A DNA stretch of 64,000 bases from Polyodon spathula (Eukaryota; Chordata; Actinopteri; Acipenseriformes; Polyodontidae). Position 1 is the stretch's first letter, and every line of letters starts with the position of its first letter. The position numbers were made by a program, and so were the translations under genes. The notes under the pieces were generated by a model. That model saw nothing but the letters and a program-made list of their open reading frames with translations, made no database searches and had not been told where the DNA came from. Where the stretch lies: assembly GCF_017654505.1 (NCBI RefSeq), contig NC_054534.1, positions 12,142,571 to 12,206,570 of the forward strand, in the 5' to 3' direction. Of this stretch, positions 1-45,300 are shown piece after piece.

Positions 1-1496
1 CTGCCAAACAATGGAAGGCATTGTAGCTCAGTCAATACAGTATTTGTAACTAACAGAGCAAGTTAGGCGTGTTGCGCTACATTGAAGATTCCTGCAATCC
101 CATCAGTAAACACACAGGGGGCAGGGCAGGGGGGATAAATGATGCATAGCCTCAGCCTTAGTTGCATTTCCTGCTCATCTGGAAAAGGTTTACGAGTCTA
201 GGCAGAAGCCACGTTTATGGATGTGCTTCACAATTAGAGCAATACACTTGAAAAATTAACACATAAAAACACTAGCCGTTTAGGGTACTAACAAAAGCAT
301 AGCAACATCTTGGTTCAGGTTAAGCCATTACGTTCACATTATAAAAGTACACTAAAAAGGTAATAGGACCCCACCTGCTGCCTGTATAAACTGTATGGGG
401 TCAGACAGGGTCCAATAACCTGAACTGTGGCTAGATAAAAACGGGATTCATGGGACATTCTAGAAAATAAACTCTGGAAAACATTGAGTTTCATCAAAAC
501 AACTGGGGCATTGTGAAAATGCTTATGTGATAAAGCCTGGGCTATTATTCCTTTAAAAGAACACCCTTAGAAATCAGTCAGTCATTCATGTCTTAGCAGG
601 CAACAGTCTTCAAAACATCTATTTGGGGATTGCTGTGTTCAATTTTTTTTTAAATATAGTAAAAAAAGCTTAGATTTCATACAGCTGGTTGGATCTTCAA
701 TAAATGAGGGGAAAGGGACAACATACAGTATTCATTTAAAAGACTGCCAGAAAGAATGAACCCGACCCACACAGGCTGTGTTCACTAAATGTTACACAAA
801 AGCAGCAGCTGCTACTATAGGATGCTAAGTGAAAAAAAAGTACATATAAAACTGACATTTAAAAATAAATAAAACATTGCCCTTTACAACATTAATTTGT
901 TGGATGTTACAAAATCCACAAGTATTTTAGTAACGTCAAAAAGACAAAACATTTCTGGCTAGTCCGGTGGTAACAGAAAGGGCCTTCTAGTTCAGATTTA
1001 TTACAAGAATACCATCAATTACAATGGCAATTACACCTCTATTCAGGTAATCTGTTACTTTAACTGATAATCTTTAAAACCTGACATGGAATAGTCCTTA
1101 AAGACTGGAGCTGTACACCCTGGGCTAGTACCTTCCTCAGAGTCTGTTACCAGTCATCCAAAACACTCTAAAGGGCAGATTTAGAAATACAAAAAGAAAG
1201 TTAAATTCAATGACAAACACTGACAAGAAGTCTTTTTTCAGTTACTTGGGCTTAATATGGACATGCTGAAGCATAGCGTGCAAATTCAACCTTTTACAGA
1301 GGGGATTCAAATTGAATTGTTTATCTTGTTCACCATTAATTTTTGATGCACATCATATTTTACATGTGATCTGTATTGGAATGTGATAACTGCAGAAATT
1401 GTACTTCGAGTAACATGTTGGATTGTGGAGGTTGGGGTAGGGCTTAGGATCGGTGTAAATGTACAAATATGAAAAAAAGAAAACTTAAGAATGTAC
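1..1496. other. MTREX intron, nothing recognised
   Basis: AT-rich intronic sequence left of the last visible MTREX exon. I searched the minus strand for the next expected exon (the arch sequence after GRLAKV) and did not find it, so the intron continues off the window. No element ends or RNA gene were recognised. Confidence 0.6.
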
Positions 1497-33306
<31,810 letters not shown>

Positions 33307-33966
33307 CTTTCCAGAGAGAAACACAGTACACAAATTCCCGAAATGCACTTCAAGTGAACCTGAGTCAACTACGGCAGCCAGAGAGGATGATACGATTAAC
33401 CACTTTCGGTCAGGGTGTTTTGTATTAATTTAAATAAAGCGAGTTTAGGAACATTTTGTAAAATAATCACCTTACAATCTACAATTCCAACTGACGGGCA
33501 TTCTCAACATGTTTAAACTTAATTTCTATCTATTTATGTTAACCTGTTACGACACTTCCCCCGTCTGACTCTTCAGTAATACGTAATTTCCTGCAAGTTG
33601 ACATTTGAACTGTTTTTGCAAATTGTGGTGACGTGCTAGAGCGCAAGTGTTTGGGTTTTAAAATGACAAATAAATTATGAAATTGATAGATGTTTCATAT
33701 CAAAATTGAAACAGTGAAAACAGATTTGTTTTTAGCACCTGTCTCTATTTCAAACTCAAAAGAATGTAACTTGCAATGTAGCTTGTTTAAAAAAAAAAAA
33801 AAAAAAAACAACGCAATGCCTGTGAGTAAAATGCATAGGGGAGTGTTTTTTGTTTTCTTGCTGTGTGCAATATAGTAGAACCTGTAACGCTACATAACGT
33901 TAAAGTACGCTATCGTTTAATATTGTTGAAAGTTAGTCGATAATACGTGTTATCAGATTCACAGTA
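33307..33966. promoter_or_regulatory. Divergent MTREX/DHX29 promoter and 5' UTRs
   Basis: Only 660 bp separate the two start codons, so both 5' leaders and a bidirectional promoter must lie here, or one of the leaders is spliced. Visible candidate motifs include a CRE-like TGACGTG (about 33630-33636) and ACTTCCC at 33554-33560. No TATA box is positioned convincingly for either gene, in keeping with housekeeping genes. A poly-A run of about 20 lies at 33789-33808. Transcription start sites cannot be read from sequence. Confidence 0.7.
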
Positions 33967-36347
33967 ATGGGAGGAAAGAAGAAGAAATCCCAAGCTCAGC
34001 CAGCGGCATCCCCGGCAGCACCAGCCGCAGCCACAAGCAGCGTTGGAAGTAATGATGCTGCAGGAGGTACCGCCGCATCACTGAACAACAAGAAGAATCC
34101 AAGGCAACCTTCAACCAAATCTGCCGCAAAAGACATTAAAGCAAAAGGTATACAGCGTTTTATGTTTAATCTAAATCTTATTAGCACAGTTTTACATACT
34201 TATGTGGAATCGGTTCCATTGATCTTTGTAATGGTTGTTCTACATTGTGCCAGTGCTAAATGTTTGAACGTGTCACGTTACTGCTTTAGTGACAACGTTT
34301 TTGATCCTATGTAATGTCATACAGCACTTTGAAAATGTGTATTGTGTATTCCCATATGTGTTCCCATTTTCTCTTATAGGTCCAAAGACTTACAGCTTCA
34401 CTAATGCACCTCCAACAGACCCAGGGACTGCTTCCAATCTAGACAAATCTATTCTGAAGGTACTGTAAATGTGTCTGTCATGAATGGATAACCAAGTCAG
34501 TAGCATACATATACCCACCACCTCTGTAAATACTGCCACAGTAACTCTCTGTGATGAAACAGTAGATGACCATGACTTACATCCACATTATTTACATGTG
34601 AAGAGTGACATAACTGTAGTAACCAGTTGTTTTAAAAAAGCTTAGAATACAGTGCAGATAGCACACAACCATGTAGTCAGCTTGGATCAGTTTTGATGGT
34701 TTTAAAATATTTAGATCAAGTAACGTACATATGTTTTGTTTGATTTTATTATACTTTACTATCTGCTGTTATCTGTATTATTATATTTTATAATGTCATA
34801 ACCTGTAATGTGATATTTTATAGTGCAATGTTTTGTACAGTGATAACTTGTAACAGTTATAAGCTGCCCTGGATAAGGGCATCTGCTAATAAATATAGAA
34901 ATAAATAATATTTGCCATATTAGATACCTAGTTTACTTAAAACATTTGCTACATTAAAAGTTCATATGCCTTTAATGTGCATCAGTAAGTAATTCTACCC
35001 TGCCCCTTCTGTTTTAAAGGTGGTGATTCAAAGTAACTTGGAGCAAAGAATAATACATCTGATCAATGACTATAAGAAACAGCATGGAGACAAGGGGTCC
35101 ATATCTGGAAGACTGACTGCCAAAAAACTGCTGGTGTGATTAACTTGTTTGAATTGTGTGGTTTTCTTTAATTATTCAGTTATTGATTGACATTTTTGAT
35201 ATCCCTGACTGGGGTTCATATCAAAATGAGTGTGTTATATATTCTGAAATCCTTCTGATCAACGAAGCCTTTTCGATTTTCACTGTCCTCCTTAAGTGAT
35301 GTATTTGAGGCCATTTAAAATAATATCCTGGTTTATCATCACCTGGTGCAAACATAGTGCTGCTTTATCAGTTCATTTTAATATTGATCTAATGTGTATG
35401 AGATTATTTGGTGCAGCTATATTGAGAACCATTTTAAACTTTGTAAAATAAATAAATATAAATATTAATTAATATATTTTACTGTTGGTGTTTGTAGTGT
35501 ATTTATTGTAAATTCCTCTACCAAGTATAAAATGTCATGTATCATTTGATGTAGTCAGCTAATTGCCATTTGTAAGGTCATTAAAAATTAAATGAATTTT
35601 GCCTATGAATGACTTGGCATTGTGTACAATTTTAATGGAATTGCTCGTTTTGAATTTTCTGTTGTTTTTTTATGCACATTACTCTTCTCTGAAACTTTTT
35701 ATATCTTGTGTCTGTTAATGTTGCCCACTACATACAATACATTAATGATTCAGTTCTTAGATACTGTGTTTATTTTCTTTCACTTCTTTGTGTAGGACCT
35801 GTACATGGCTTTACAAGGGTTTTCGTTCAAGCCTGAGCACATTGAAGAAGCTATGAAAAACACAGTTTTATATGGTGGCGATCTACATTCAGCCCTGGAT
35901 TGGCTTTGCTTAAACCTTCGGGATGGTGAGAATACTCTACCCATTCGTTTAAGTATTTGTCCATATGTATAGAAATTATTGTAAGAAGACATTTGTGTAT
36001 GTGCAGTTCATTGTACATTTTTTAGGTAAGCGGCTAAACCGTAGCATAAATCAATTTTCTAAGAGTAGCGCATGTTTATGGTTCAATTCTGCACAAGAAC
36101 CTGTTACTCCTACTGCAATCAGAGCGTGTTAGAAATATGTTAAATATATTGGAAGTAGCACTAAAATGGGTGTTCTCTCCGTTTGTGTGCATACACTTAA
36201 CTTATTTTTTTTACATGTACCTAGAAAGCCTATTATGCAATTAAGAATGAACATGTTAAGTTATGTGGGGAATTTGCATGATATGTAGGCTCTTGTCTAT
36301 GGGTAGTTTATGAAAGTTTAAGTTTATGAAAATACTTTTAGAATATC

Positions 36348-36390
<43 letters not shown>

Positions 36391-38543
36391 TAGTATTATA
36401 TATATATCTATATATATATAACCACTTATCCATAGGTGAACTTTAGCAGTGTGAAATTTACTAGGAATATTCTTGAGTTATTGTTTGTTTCTGAGTAAAT
36501 AGGGCTACAACCCAATTTGTCCTTATATATGAACTTACATTTTTACATACTGTTGGAGCATTGTGAACCAATAATCTTCAGTACAGTGTTAATTTTAACT
36601 AGATACATTTTTTATGTAAATATATTTGTTTAAAAAAAAAAAAAAAAAACTTCAAAATACATTTCAATATAGCAGATGTTGCATCTTTGCAATTATAATT
36701 CCAGTTCTGTAATTAAGTCATTAAATTTAAAGCCTACACCTGTTTTCTGGAACCTTAGTTAGACTGTTACACTATCATTAAGGCTGTATTTATTTATTTA
36801 TTTATTTTTAACAATTATCACATTTTGGTGAAATTAACCCATTGCTTTGTACTATGCAGTTTCTAGTGAAAATTCCCATTTCTGAAAGAACAATCTATAT
36901 ACATATTTTGTATCACTTAAAATAAATACAGCCAATGTCTGCCTTGTTGATGCACTACTGTACCTGTTACACTGCAGTTCGGAATCTGGCAGCCAGTTTA
37001 GGTTGCTATCGGTAAGTGATTGAACACACACTGCATAGAGCTACACGATTTCTTAAATGTCTTCAACGAAAAAGACACCAGCTGCATCAAAGATCAGAAA
37101 TATTTCTGCTAAAGGTCGCTCTGTCCAGAACAAGAAAAGGATATTTCACGTGTCTGTTGTTATTTTTACATTTATTTGTTTCTGTTTTTATTTTGTTTCA
37201 TAATTCACTGATGGTGAAACTAGAATGCCTTTAAACGGTGGACAGAAAAAACAAAATATTTTACAATTTAGTATTTGCTGTTTTTTAGATAAGCATTAAA
37301 AACATTTAGAAACATTTGTTTTCTGAAAACAATTTTGAATGTGACAACGCAATTTTTAGACTGTGAAATAAGCCATTTTTACTGTGAAAAAAGTATAGCC
37401 CTGACTATTATTTATATTATTATATTATTTTTATCATTTTACCTTTTATTGTTTGGAAGATAGTGTCAGTACATTTTCTCTACATTTGCCTGAAGAAGAT
37501 AACCCAACATTTTTTTTTGCAATACTTTAACTAATTTTTAAATCATTTCATATTTTCAAAGATGAACTTCCGGAAGGCTTTAGTCAAAAAATGCAGGAGG
37601 AAGAAAAGATCACAAAGTCACAGTTTCAACCACCTACTGAAAAGAAGGAACTTTCACATTCAGAGATCAAGAGAGTCGACGAGAAACCTGAGGCAAAGGT
37701 ACTACAAAATGCATATCCACAGCAAAGCCCTATAAACTGTAAACACTCAACTTTCATATTCACAAAGAGCGTGCTCATTTGCATGCTTCTGGAATTCGGA
37801 AGCTGTTTGAAGTGTGTTGTTAGGTTAGAATATATAAAGGAATGTTGGTAACAAATGTTTACTAACTTTATTAACATTATTACTGATCCCTCTTTTTATT
37901 GTGCTGCGGATGCCATCTTTCCTCTCAATTATATGCCATCTACAATCCAATCTGCATCTAGGATTTTATGTCAAATGTTTTGTACAATTGGCATTTACTG
38001 TATACCTTTTCTCCCATCTGTCAAATAGGAAAAATTTGAAATAAATTTCAAGTTAATGAGAAGGTAAGAACGTGGATTTTAAAACCATGGGTAACACTTA
38101 TTTGTATAATTCTAGTTAAGGATATTTACTTTAGCAGGCAAGTGTCAAAGAGGAGAAGGTGAACATGAAAGAGTGGATACTACGCTATGCTGAACAAGAG
38201 AGTGAAAAAGAAGATAGAGAGGAGCCATGTGAATATAAAAGGAGCCCTGAGCAGGAAGAGAGTTTTGATCCAGTAAGTTACCTGGCAGTTTTATGTTAAT
38301 CTTTTTATCAACCCCCCCCCCCCCCCCCCCCCCCCCGCCCCCATTCATATATGTGTACCTGGACAAACCCCAAGGACTTACTAAATGTGAACCCTAGAAT
38401 GACTCCAGCTTCATAACTGACGTATTCTGAATGTAGAACTAAGGAACGAAGTAATTGGACCCTTGCTTATCTTCCACTGATCTTTCCCAGCTGTCATTTA
38501 TGTACAAAAACATGCTATGATTAGGTTTTTAAAATAGTATCTT

Positions 38544-38624
<81 letters not shown>

Positions 38625-39290
38625 GTTTCTTTTTAATTGCTCGATCATTCATCTTTGACCATGACACGCTTGAGTGACTATGACTGAAGCATATTGGACA
38701 CTGGCTATGGAGTGATTTCAGCTGTTGAATTACAAGCTCAAATAAAACCAAGAAAGAAAATCACAGAAAAAAATAACAATATGCCACGTCTGTCAAGAGA
38801 GCAGTGCCTTCGTGCAATCGGCATGTTGGAGGCAGCATACTGTTGCTCGCCGGCTTGGGTGCTCACAGCCAGCAATTTCAAACCTGGCGAGATGATATAA
38901 CCAGACACACTCTGTCAATGACAGGCTACGACTTGGGAGACAAAGAGTCACAACACCTGCCCAAGACCGACAGATCATTTTGCAGCATAATCATGATGTC
39001 AGTTGTTAAAAAGTCACTGCACCTGCTCTAAAACAGTTTGTCATTTTTCAATCACTTCTGGTGAATTTTGTCCATGTGATAAGTTTCTTTTGAAGCTCAA
39101 ATGTAAGTGAAACGTTTCTTTTGATGCTAAAATGTAAGTGATATGTTTCTTTTGACGCTCCAATATAAGTGATATGTTTCTTTTGATGCTCAAATATAAA
39201 TAATACATGTCTTTTGATGCTTTATTATATATTATAACATGATTTGTATTGTAAATAAGAATAATGAAAACTTAACTTTTTATCTTCAAG

Positions 39291-39354
<64 letters not shown>

Positions 39355-42300
39355 GTTGTAGTATTGTTTTTCTGACTGTCTGTTTCCATTTTTATTATTA
39401 TTTGTTCCCACAAAGTTCTTTGAGTCTTAGTCACAGTTCATCATATGCTTTCTTTGACTGGAAGGTCTGGACTCCCTTGTTTCTGCCTCATGGTGCCTGT
39501 CCCTTTGTGTTGCACAGAATGATCGTTACTTGCGGCTCACGGCTCAGCTGTTAGATGCAAAAGACTTGGCAGTTTCCTCGAAACAGAAAAAGGACAAGCT
39601 GGGGCAAAGGACTGCTCAAGACAGAATTAGGATAATACAGCAGGGTAAGCCTGACACAGCTGAAATCATTTTACAAGCGTTTGCAGGTCTGGGTTTAGAT
39701 CTTTGTCTTTGGTTTTGTTCACATTGGGTACTTTGTAAACAGTCTCAGTTCAGTTCCTTTGGTTTGAAACAGGGAAGCAGTTTACTTGCTATTCATATTT
39801 AACTGGAAGAAAATGTACTGAGTTTGTTTGGGTGGAAAATGGAGTTAGTTTCTTTGGTTAATTTCCATGTTATTTCAGGACTAAGTTAATTGTGTTCACA
39901 TATCAACTTGCAAGTGAACTTGGTTAGTTTTTTTATGATTAGTGGACTGGGTGTTCACACTGTCTGCAATGCATCTTGGTATCTTTTTAAGATGGCAGTG
40001 TTTGGGGGATTATTCTGTTTTTTGTCAGCATGAGTTTCAGTGTTTTCAGTTTTTTTTAAATCTTTTTATTGCTTTGGAAGCAAGCACTGGAAGAAAGTAC
40101 AGGAGCTGGAAGGAGGACATTCTCTTTGTCAAGTTCCATCTGGATTTTGGTGTCCGACCAAATTTCTAAGTCCCCTTATTTCTTTCACTGTCCATATTGT
40201 TCCCCACAACATTTTTTAAGAGATTTTATACTTAAAATGTTTGCAGAATACCAGACACAATGAAATGCTGCCAACCTAGTATACAATGAAATAACCTCCA
40301 ATATCTCTACAAATGTCGGTGTATGGATTGTTTCCTGTTTGCAAGCACACTGAATTCCCCTGTTGTTCATATTGAAGTTTAGCAAGTGAACTGAACTCAG
40401 TTAATTTGCCAAACAAACTAAGACTGCCTCTTTGTTTCATTTGCAAAGTGAACTTTGTTATTCACACTACACTCCAAACTAACCGAACTGTACTGAGTGC
40501 GTGAACAAAGCCTTTATCCGTAACTCATTTCAACAGTGAGGTAACAGTTTTGCATGGTTCACCGCATGAGTAGTTATACACAACACAGTCCGAAGTAACT
40601 GGTCCCTCTTTCATTGTGTTGAGAGCAACAAGCAGAGGTAGTGTCTCAGACTCTACACTATAGTTAAGATGTATAGGGTTCAAAAAATGTTAAACAGAGA
40701 CAAACACATGTTAATCAGACAAGTCTAGTATTTAATACAAAAGTTTGGGGAGTACAGTGTATAACACACAACCTGTCACTTAATTAATTAACCTGTAACC
40801 TATAACTACAACCAGCGTGTTTATGCTTATTTAACCCAGTCTTATTTCCTATATAGCTTGGCAACACACCTTCTAAGTGGGTCTGCGGCAAGATTTAAAT
40901 GTATAGTTAATTTAGTACATTCATTCTCATTTGCTTTACTTGTTCTTATGCTATTCTAATCATCTTTTTTTCTCATTCCAGAGATGAAACCGTTGGAAGC
41001 ACATCCTATGTTTAATCCCACCATAAAATATGCAGAGTCCCCAAAAGAAGCCAAGAAGCCTGTTGTACCTCCTGCGGACAATGGTGCTCTAAACTTTGAT
41101 TTATTTCAGAAAGCTGCAGTACCTACGGAAGAGAAAGGTGAGCAAAAGAAACAGCTTAGTGGGGAATTTGCTTAGAACAGCACCTTATTATTGGTCAGAG
41201 CTGTACTTTTGTGTGAAAATGTGTAGTAAAATCAAAACAACACATACACCTTGTTTGTATTTTTCCCCAGATTGGATTACCTTTTATAATAAAATATTGA
41301 AAGAAAAAGCACAACGTTCACCTGACCAGTCTACACCCCCTTTCAAAATTTTCACCTTTTGTGCCTTATAGCCTGGAATTAAAATAGTTTTTCTTTTTTC
41401 ATTTATCTACACTTCCTGCACCACAAGTTCCAAGTGAAAAAATTATTCTAGAAATTTGTAGTAAATTAATTAAAAATAAAAACTGAAATAGTTTGGTTGG
41501 ATAAGTGTCCACCCACCTTGTAATAGCGATCCTAAATTAGCTCAGGTCTAACCAATCGCCTTCTAAATCACACACCAAGTTAAGTGGCCTCCGCCCATGT
41601 TAAATTGTAGTGATCCTCATGATTTCAGGATAGATTCAGCAGTTCCTGTAGGTTCCCTCTGCTGGGTAGTGTATTTCAAAGCAAAGACTCAACCATGAGC
41701 ACCAAGGCACCAAGGACTCTGGGACAAAGCTGTTGAAAGGCACAGATCAGGGGATGGGTATAAAAAAAAAAAATCAAAGGCCTTGAATATCCCTTGGAGC
41801 ACGGTAAGACGATTTTTAAGACGTGGAAGGTGTATGGCACCACTAAGACCCTGCCTAGATCAGGCCGTCCCTCCAAACTGGATGACCGAGCGAGGAGCAG
41901 ACTGATCAGAGAGGCTACCAAGAGGCCAGTGGCAACTTTGCAAGAGCTACAGGCTTTTATGGCCAAGACTGGTCAAAGTGTGCATGTGACAACAATATCC
42001 CAAGCACTCCACAAATCTGGCCTGTATGGTAGGGTGGTAAGAAGGAAGCCATTACTCAAGAAAGCCCACCTTGAATCCCATTTGATGTATGCAAAAAAAC
42101 ACTTAGGAGATTCTGTAGCCATGTGGCAAAACTCACAGCTGTATTGCTGCCAAAGGTGCTTCCACCAAGTATTAACTCAGAGGGGTGGAGGCTTATCCAA
42201 TTATGATCTTTCAGTTTTGTATTTTTTATATATATTTTTCTCAATAAAAACTTTTTTCCCCTTAACAGTGTGGAGTATGGTGTGTAGATAAGTGGGGGAA

Positions 42301-45300
42301 AAAAAATCCTCATTTAAATGCATGAAACTCTGAGGCACTCACACAACAAAATGTGAAAAAAAATTCAAAGGGGTGTAGACTTTCTATAGGCACTGTGTTT
42401 ATATGTATGTATGTGTTTGGAAGCATTTACGTATACTTCATAATTCAGAAAAAATTAAATAAGTATTTGCAAATACACTGGTAGTGACTTTTAGAAGGGA
42501 TGCAAATTTTGCTGACATTTTGATCCACAGTAAACAAACTGATCATAGACACACTGAAGGACATGAAGACCTGTAAGAGCATAGGTAAAGGGTGAGAATA
42601 TATTTGTAACAGTAAAAGTGAAAATAGAGAAAATAGATATTCAATCATAAGAAACTTGTCATGCAAAACTAGCAAACTTGTTCATGGTATATTTTGCCAA
42701 AAATGTAACAATTAAATATGTAGGCGAGACAGACAGGTACAACATTATATAAAATAATACAAAATCACCTATTAAACATAAATAAAAAAGTAAATGAACC
42801 AATAGTTCAACACTTTGCAAAAAATGAACATTTCGTGAATGACCTACAATTTGTAGTTTTAGAAAAAATAAAATTAGATCACGTACAATATAAAAGAGTA
42901 AAGGAAAATAAGTTGATACATAGACTCAATGCCATGGTGCCTGAAAGTTTAAATAGGAAGGAATAGTACATTGTTACGTCATTAATGTAGTAAACAACAC
43001 ATTAATGGATTTAATTAGAAATAAGTGAGTGTAGTTACCATGGTATCAAAAGCCTGGAAGCACATCCATCTGCGGCAAATAAAAACCGCTTACCACAAAA
43101 GATCGATCATTATCCTCTATATCAGTGGTTGGCAAATGGCAGCCCATGGAAGCCTCCTTGGCAGGGCTGTATGAAGGACTGAGCAAGAGCGGAACTTCAT
43201 TTTAATATTACCGCAAGGGGGCTGTCTTGATTCCCCGTAAGACCTTCATTTCTTGCAGTAAGCAGAAAAGTAAGTGATTTGCAATATCGATTCCAAAGTA
43301 CAGATCATACCCTGTTTATTATCATGATTCTTCAAAAACCACTCACCATGCACCATTGGTTCTTCAAAAAATTAGCTGTCTTAACATTTTCTCACAAACC
43401 CGCTTATTGTCATGTTTTGTGCCGCCTGTTAAATGCTGCGTGGCCAGGCTTTACTAAGTAACCACAGTATATAATTCATTTCCAACACAACTGACAACCA
43501 ATAATCATTTCGGCTGATAAATTGACATTTTGTGCAGCCTGTCAAATGCTTTGTGGGCGGTCTTAACAGGATACAGTTCAGTTACAAAACACCAACGTCA
43601 AATGGCACTTTCCTACATAGACAGGAATGCAAAATAACATAAACCAAAAATTTTAATGTAGCATACATTTTTATTTTAAATGCTCCACTGCATTATGACA
43701 AATTTAATGAGAAAAATAGCACATTCCTTCTGCGATCAGCTTTAGAACACCAGGTGTGATAGTCGTGATGACGATACGTAGGCAGTCCTCCAAAGATTCT
43801 TGTGTCTGCCTGTTTCTTGCATCTGTTTTATTGCATTCATTGTGGAATAAGCCAATTTGCATGCGTCCAATATTAACCAATTTACAAAACTTTTTTGTCT
43901 TGTTGAAGGCTTTTTTCTAAATCAGGTTTGAAGTTCATGAAACCTTTGCCCACTGTTTGAGAGGGCTAACTTTTCCAAGCACTGTTTAGAAACACTTCAA
44001 GAAGCAATCCCTAAAAGAAGCATTCGTCAAAATAGTCCTTAAAGTTTTGTGAGTAAGGTCCATTGTATTTGTTTTTAGGAAAGGTATTGCAGTTCATTTA
44101 AACTGGAGAAGAAAAAGCTGTGTTTACATTTTATTAGCTTGTAGTGTTTCCATTCAATAGATGCATTTAATAATTGCTTTGCATTACAGTAAACAAGGAG
44201 AAGGAGCCCAAGGATATAAGAAACTTTGACTATGCTGCTCGAAGCTGGACTGGCAAGACTCCCAAACAGTTTCTAATTGACTGGTGCAGGAAGAATCTTC
44301 CCAAAAGTCCACAACCTTCATTTGAAAAGGTTCCTGCTGGCAGACACTGGAGATGCAGGTACTGTTTGTGTGCTCCAGTTTCCTTACAATTCAAAAGTAA
44401 ATGATTTATCAGTAGTGTTCATTGTTCCATTAGCTAAAGGTATGTTAGCAGCCAACTTATTGATTTCCTAAATCACTGGTCCTTATTCAGAAAAGTGCAA
44501 TTTACCACGTAAAAAGACATTTATGTGGTAAATTGCTAATTGACTTTTCATATTAACATCTTTCTTTCAGAGTTCGGGTTAACAAGTTAGAAGATGGCAT
44601 ATTGGAAGTATGCCCTACAATCCTTACTGAAGACAGTATGCAGGCCCAGCATTTGGCGGCAACTTTGGCACTTTATACCCTGGTTAAGGGCCAGGTAAGT
44701 TTGCAGCCCTATTTAAGATACAGACTTTATATTTCCAGTGTTATGGAACCACACTGGGTAAAATGTTACAAGAAGTTTGACTCTGACCTTCTTTTATATA
44801 GCTTTTTGTATAAAAATAAAAATGTACTTGTAATGAATGTGGCATTTCAAACCTTATGCTTTTTTTAAATGATTTTTTCAGTAAAAGAAGACTATGTTTA
44901 TTTGACATGAAGTCTGGTACTTTCTAGAATTTCAGTTTTCCAGAAACATCTGTAAATCTTTTTGTCATAATGCCTAGTCCCTGAATTTTTGCATTTTGGT
45001 TTTCCTTTGATGTTTAAAAATGCATTTGTGTGCTTCATTTCCATTGTTTTTCAGTCAGTGCATCAGTTGCTTCCTCCAACCTACAGGGATGTCTGGCTGG
45101 AATGGAAAGACAATGAGAAGAAGAAGGAAGAACAAACCAAAATTGAAACCAACAAACCCCGTGATCAGTTCATCACCAAGCTGCTTAACAAGCTGAAGCA
45201 GCAACAACAGCAGCAGCAGCAGCTATCCCAGGATGCATCGAAGGCTGTGGATGAGCCAGGGGAATCCTGGGAAGACCTGATCACAGACGAGGACTTCAGC

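Noticed and set aside
11..95. tRNA-like stretch containing TGTAGCTCAGTCA (A-box-like)
   Set aside because: No matching B box or foldable cloverleaf follows at the right distance.
39225..39434. Poly-asparagine open frame
   Set aside because: Artefact of the (ATT)n repeat read on the minus strand.
45198..45222. CAG/CAA run in DHX29 as a disease-type repeat expansion
   Set aside because: It encodes eight glutamines at a position where human DHX29 also has a polyglutamine run; it is short and interrupted by CAA.
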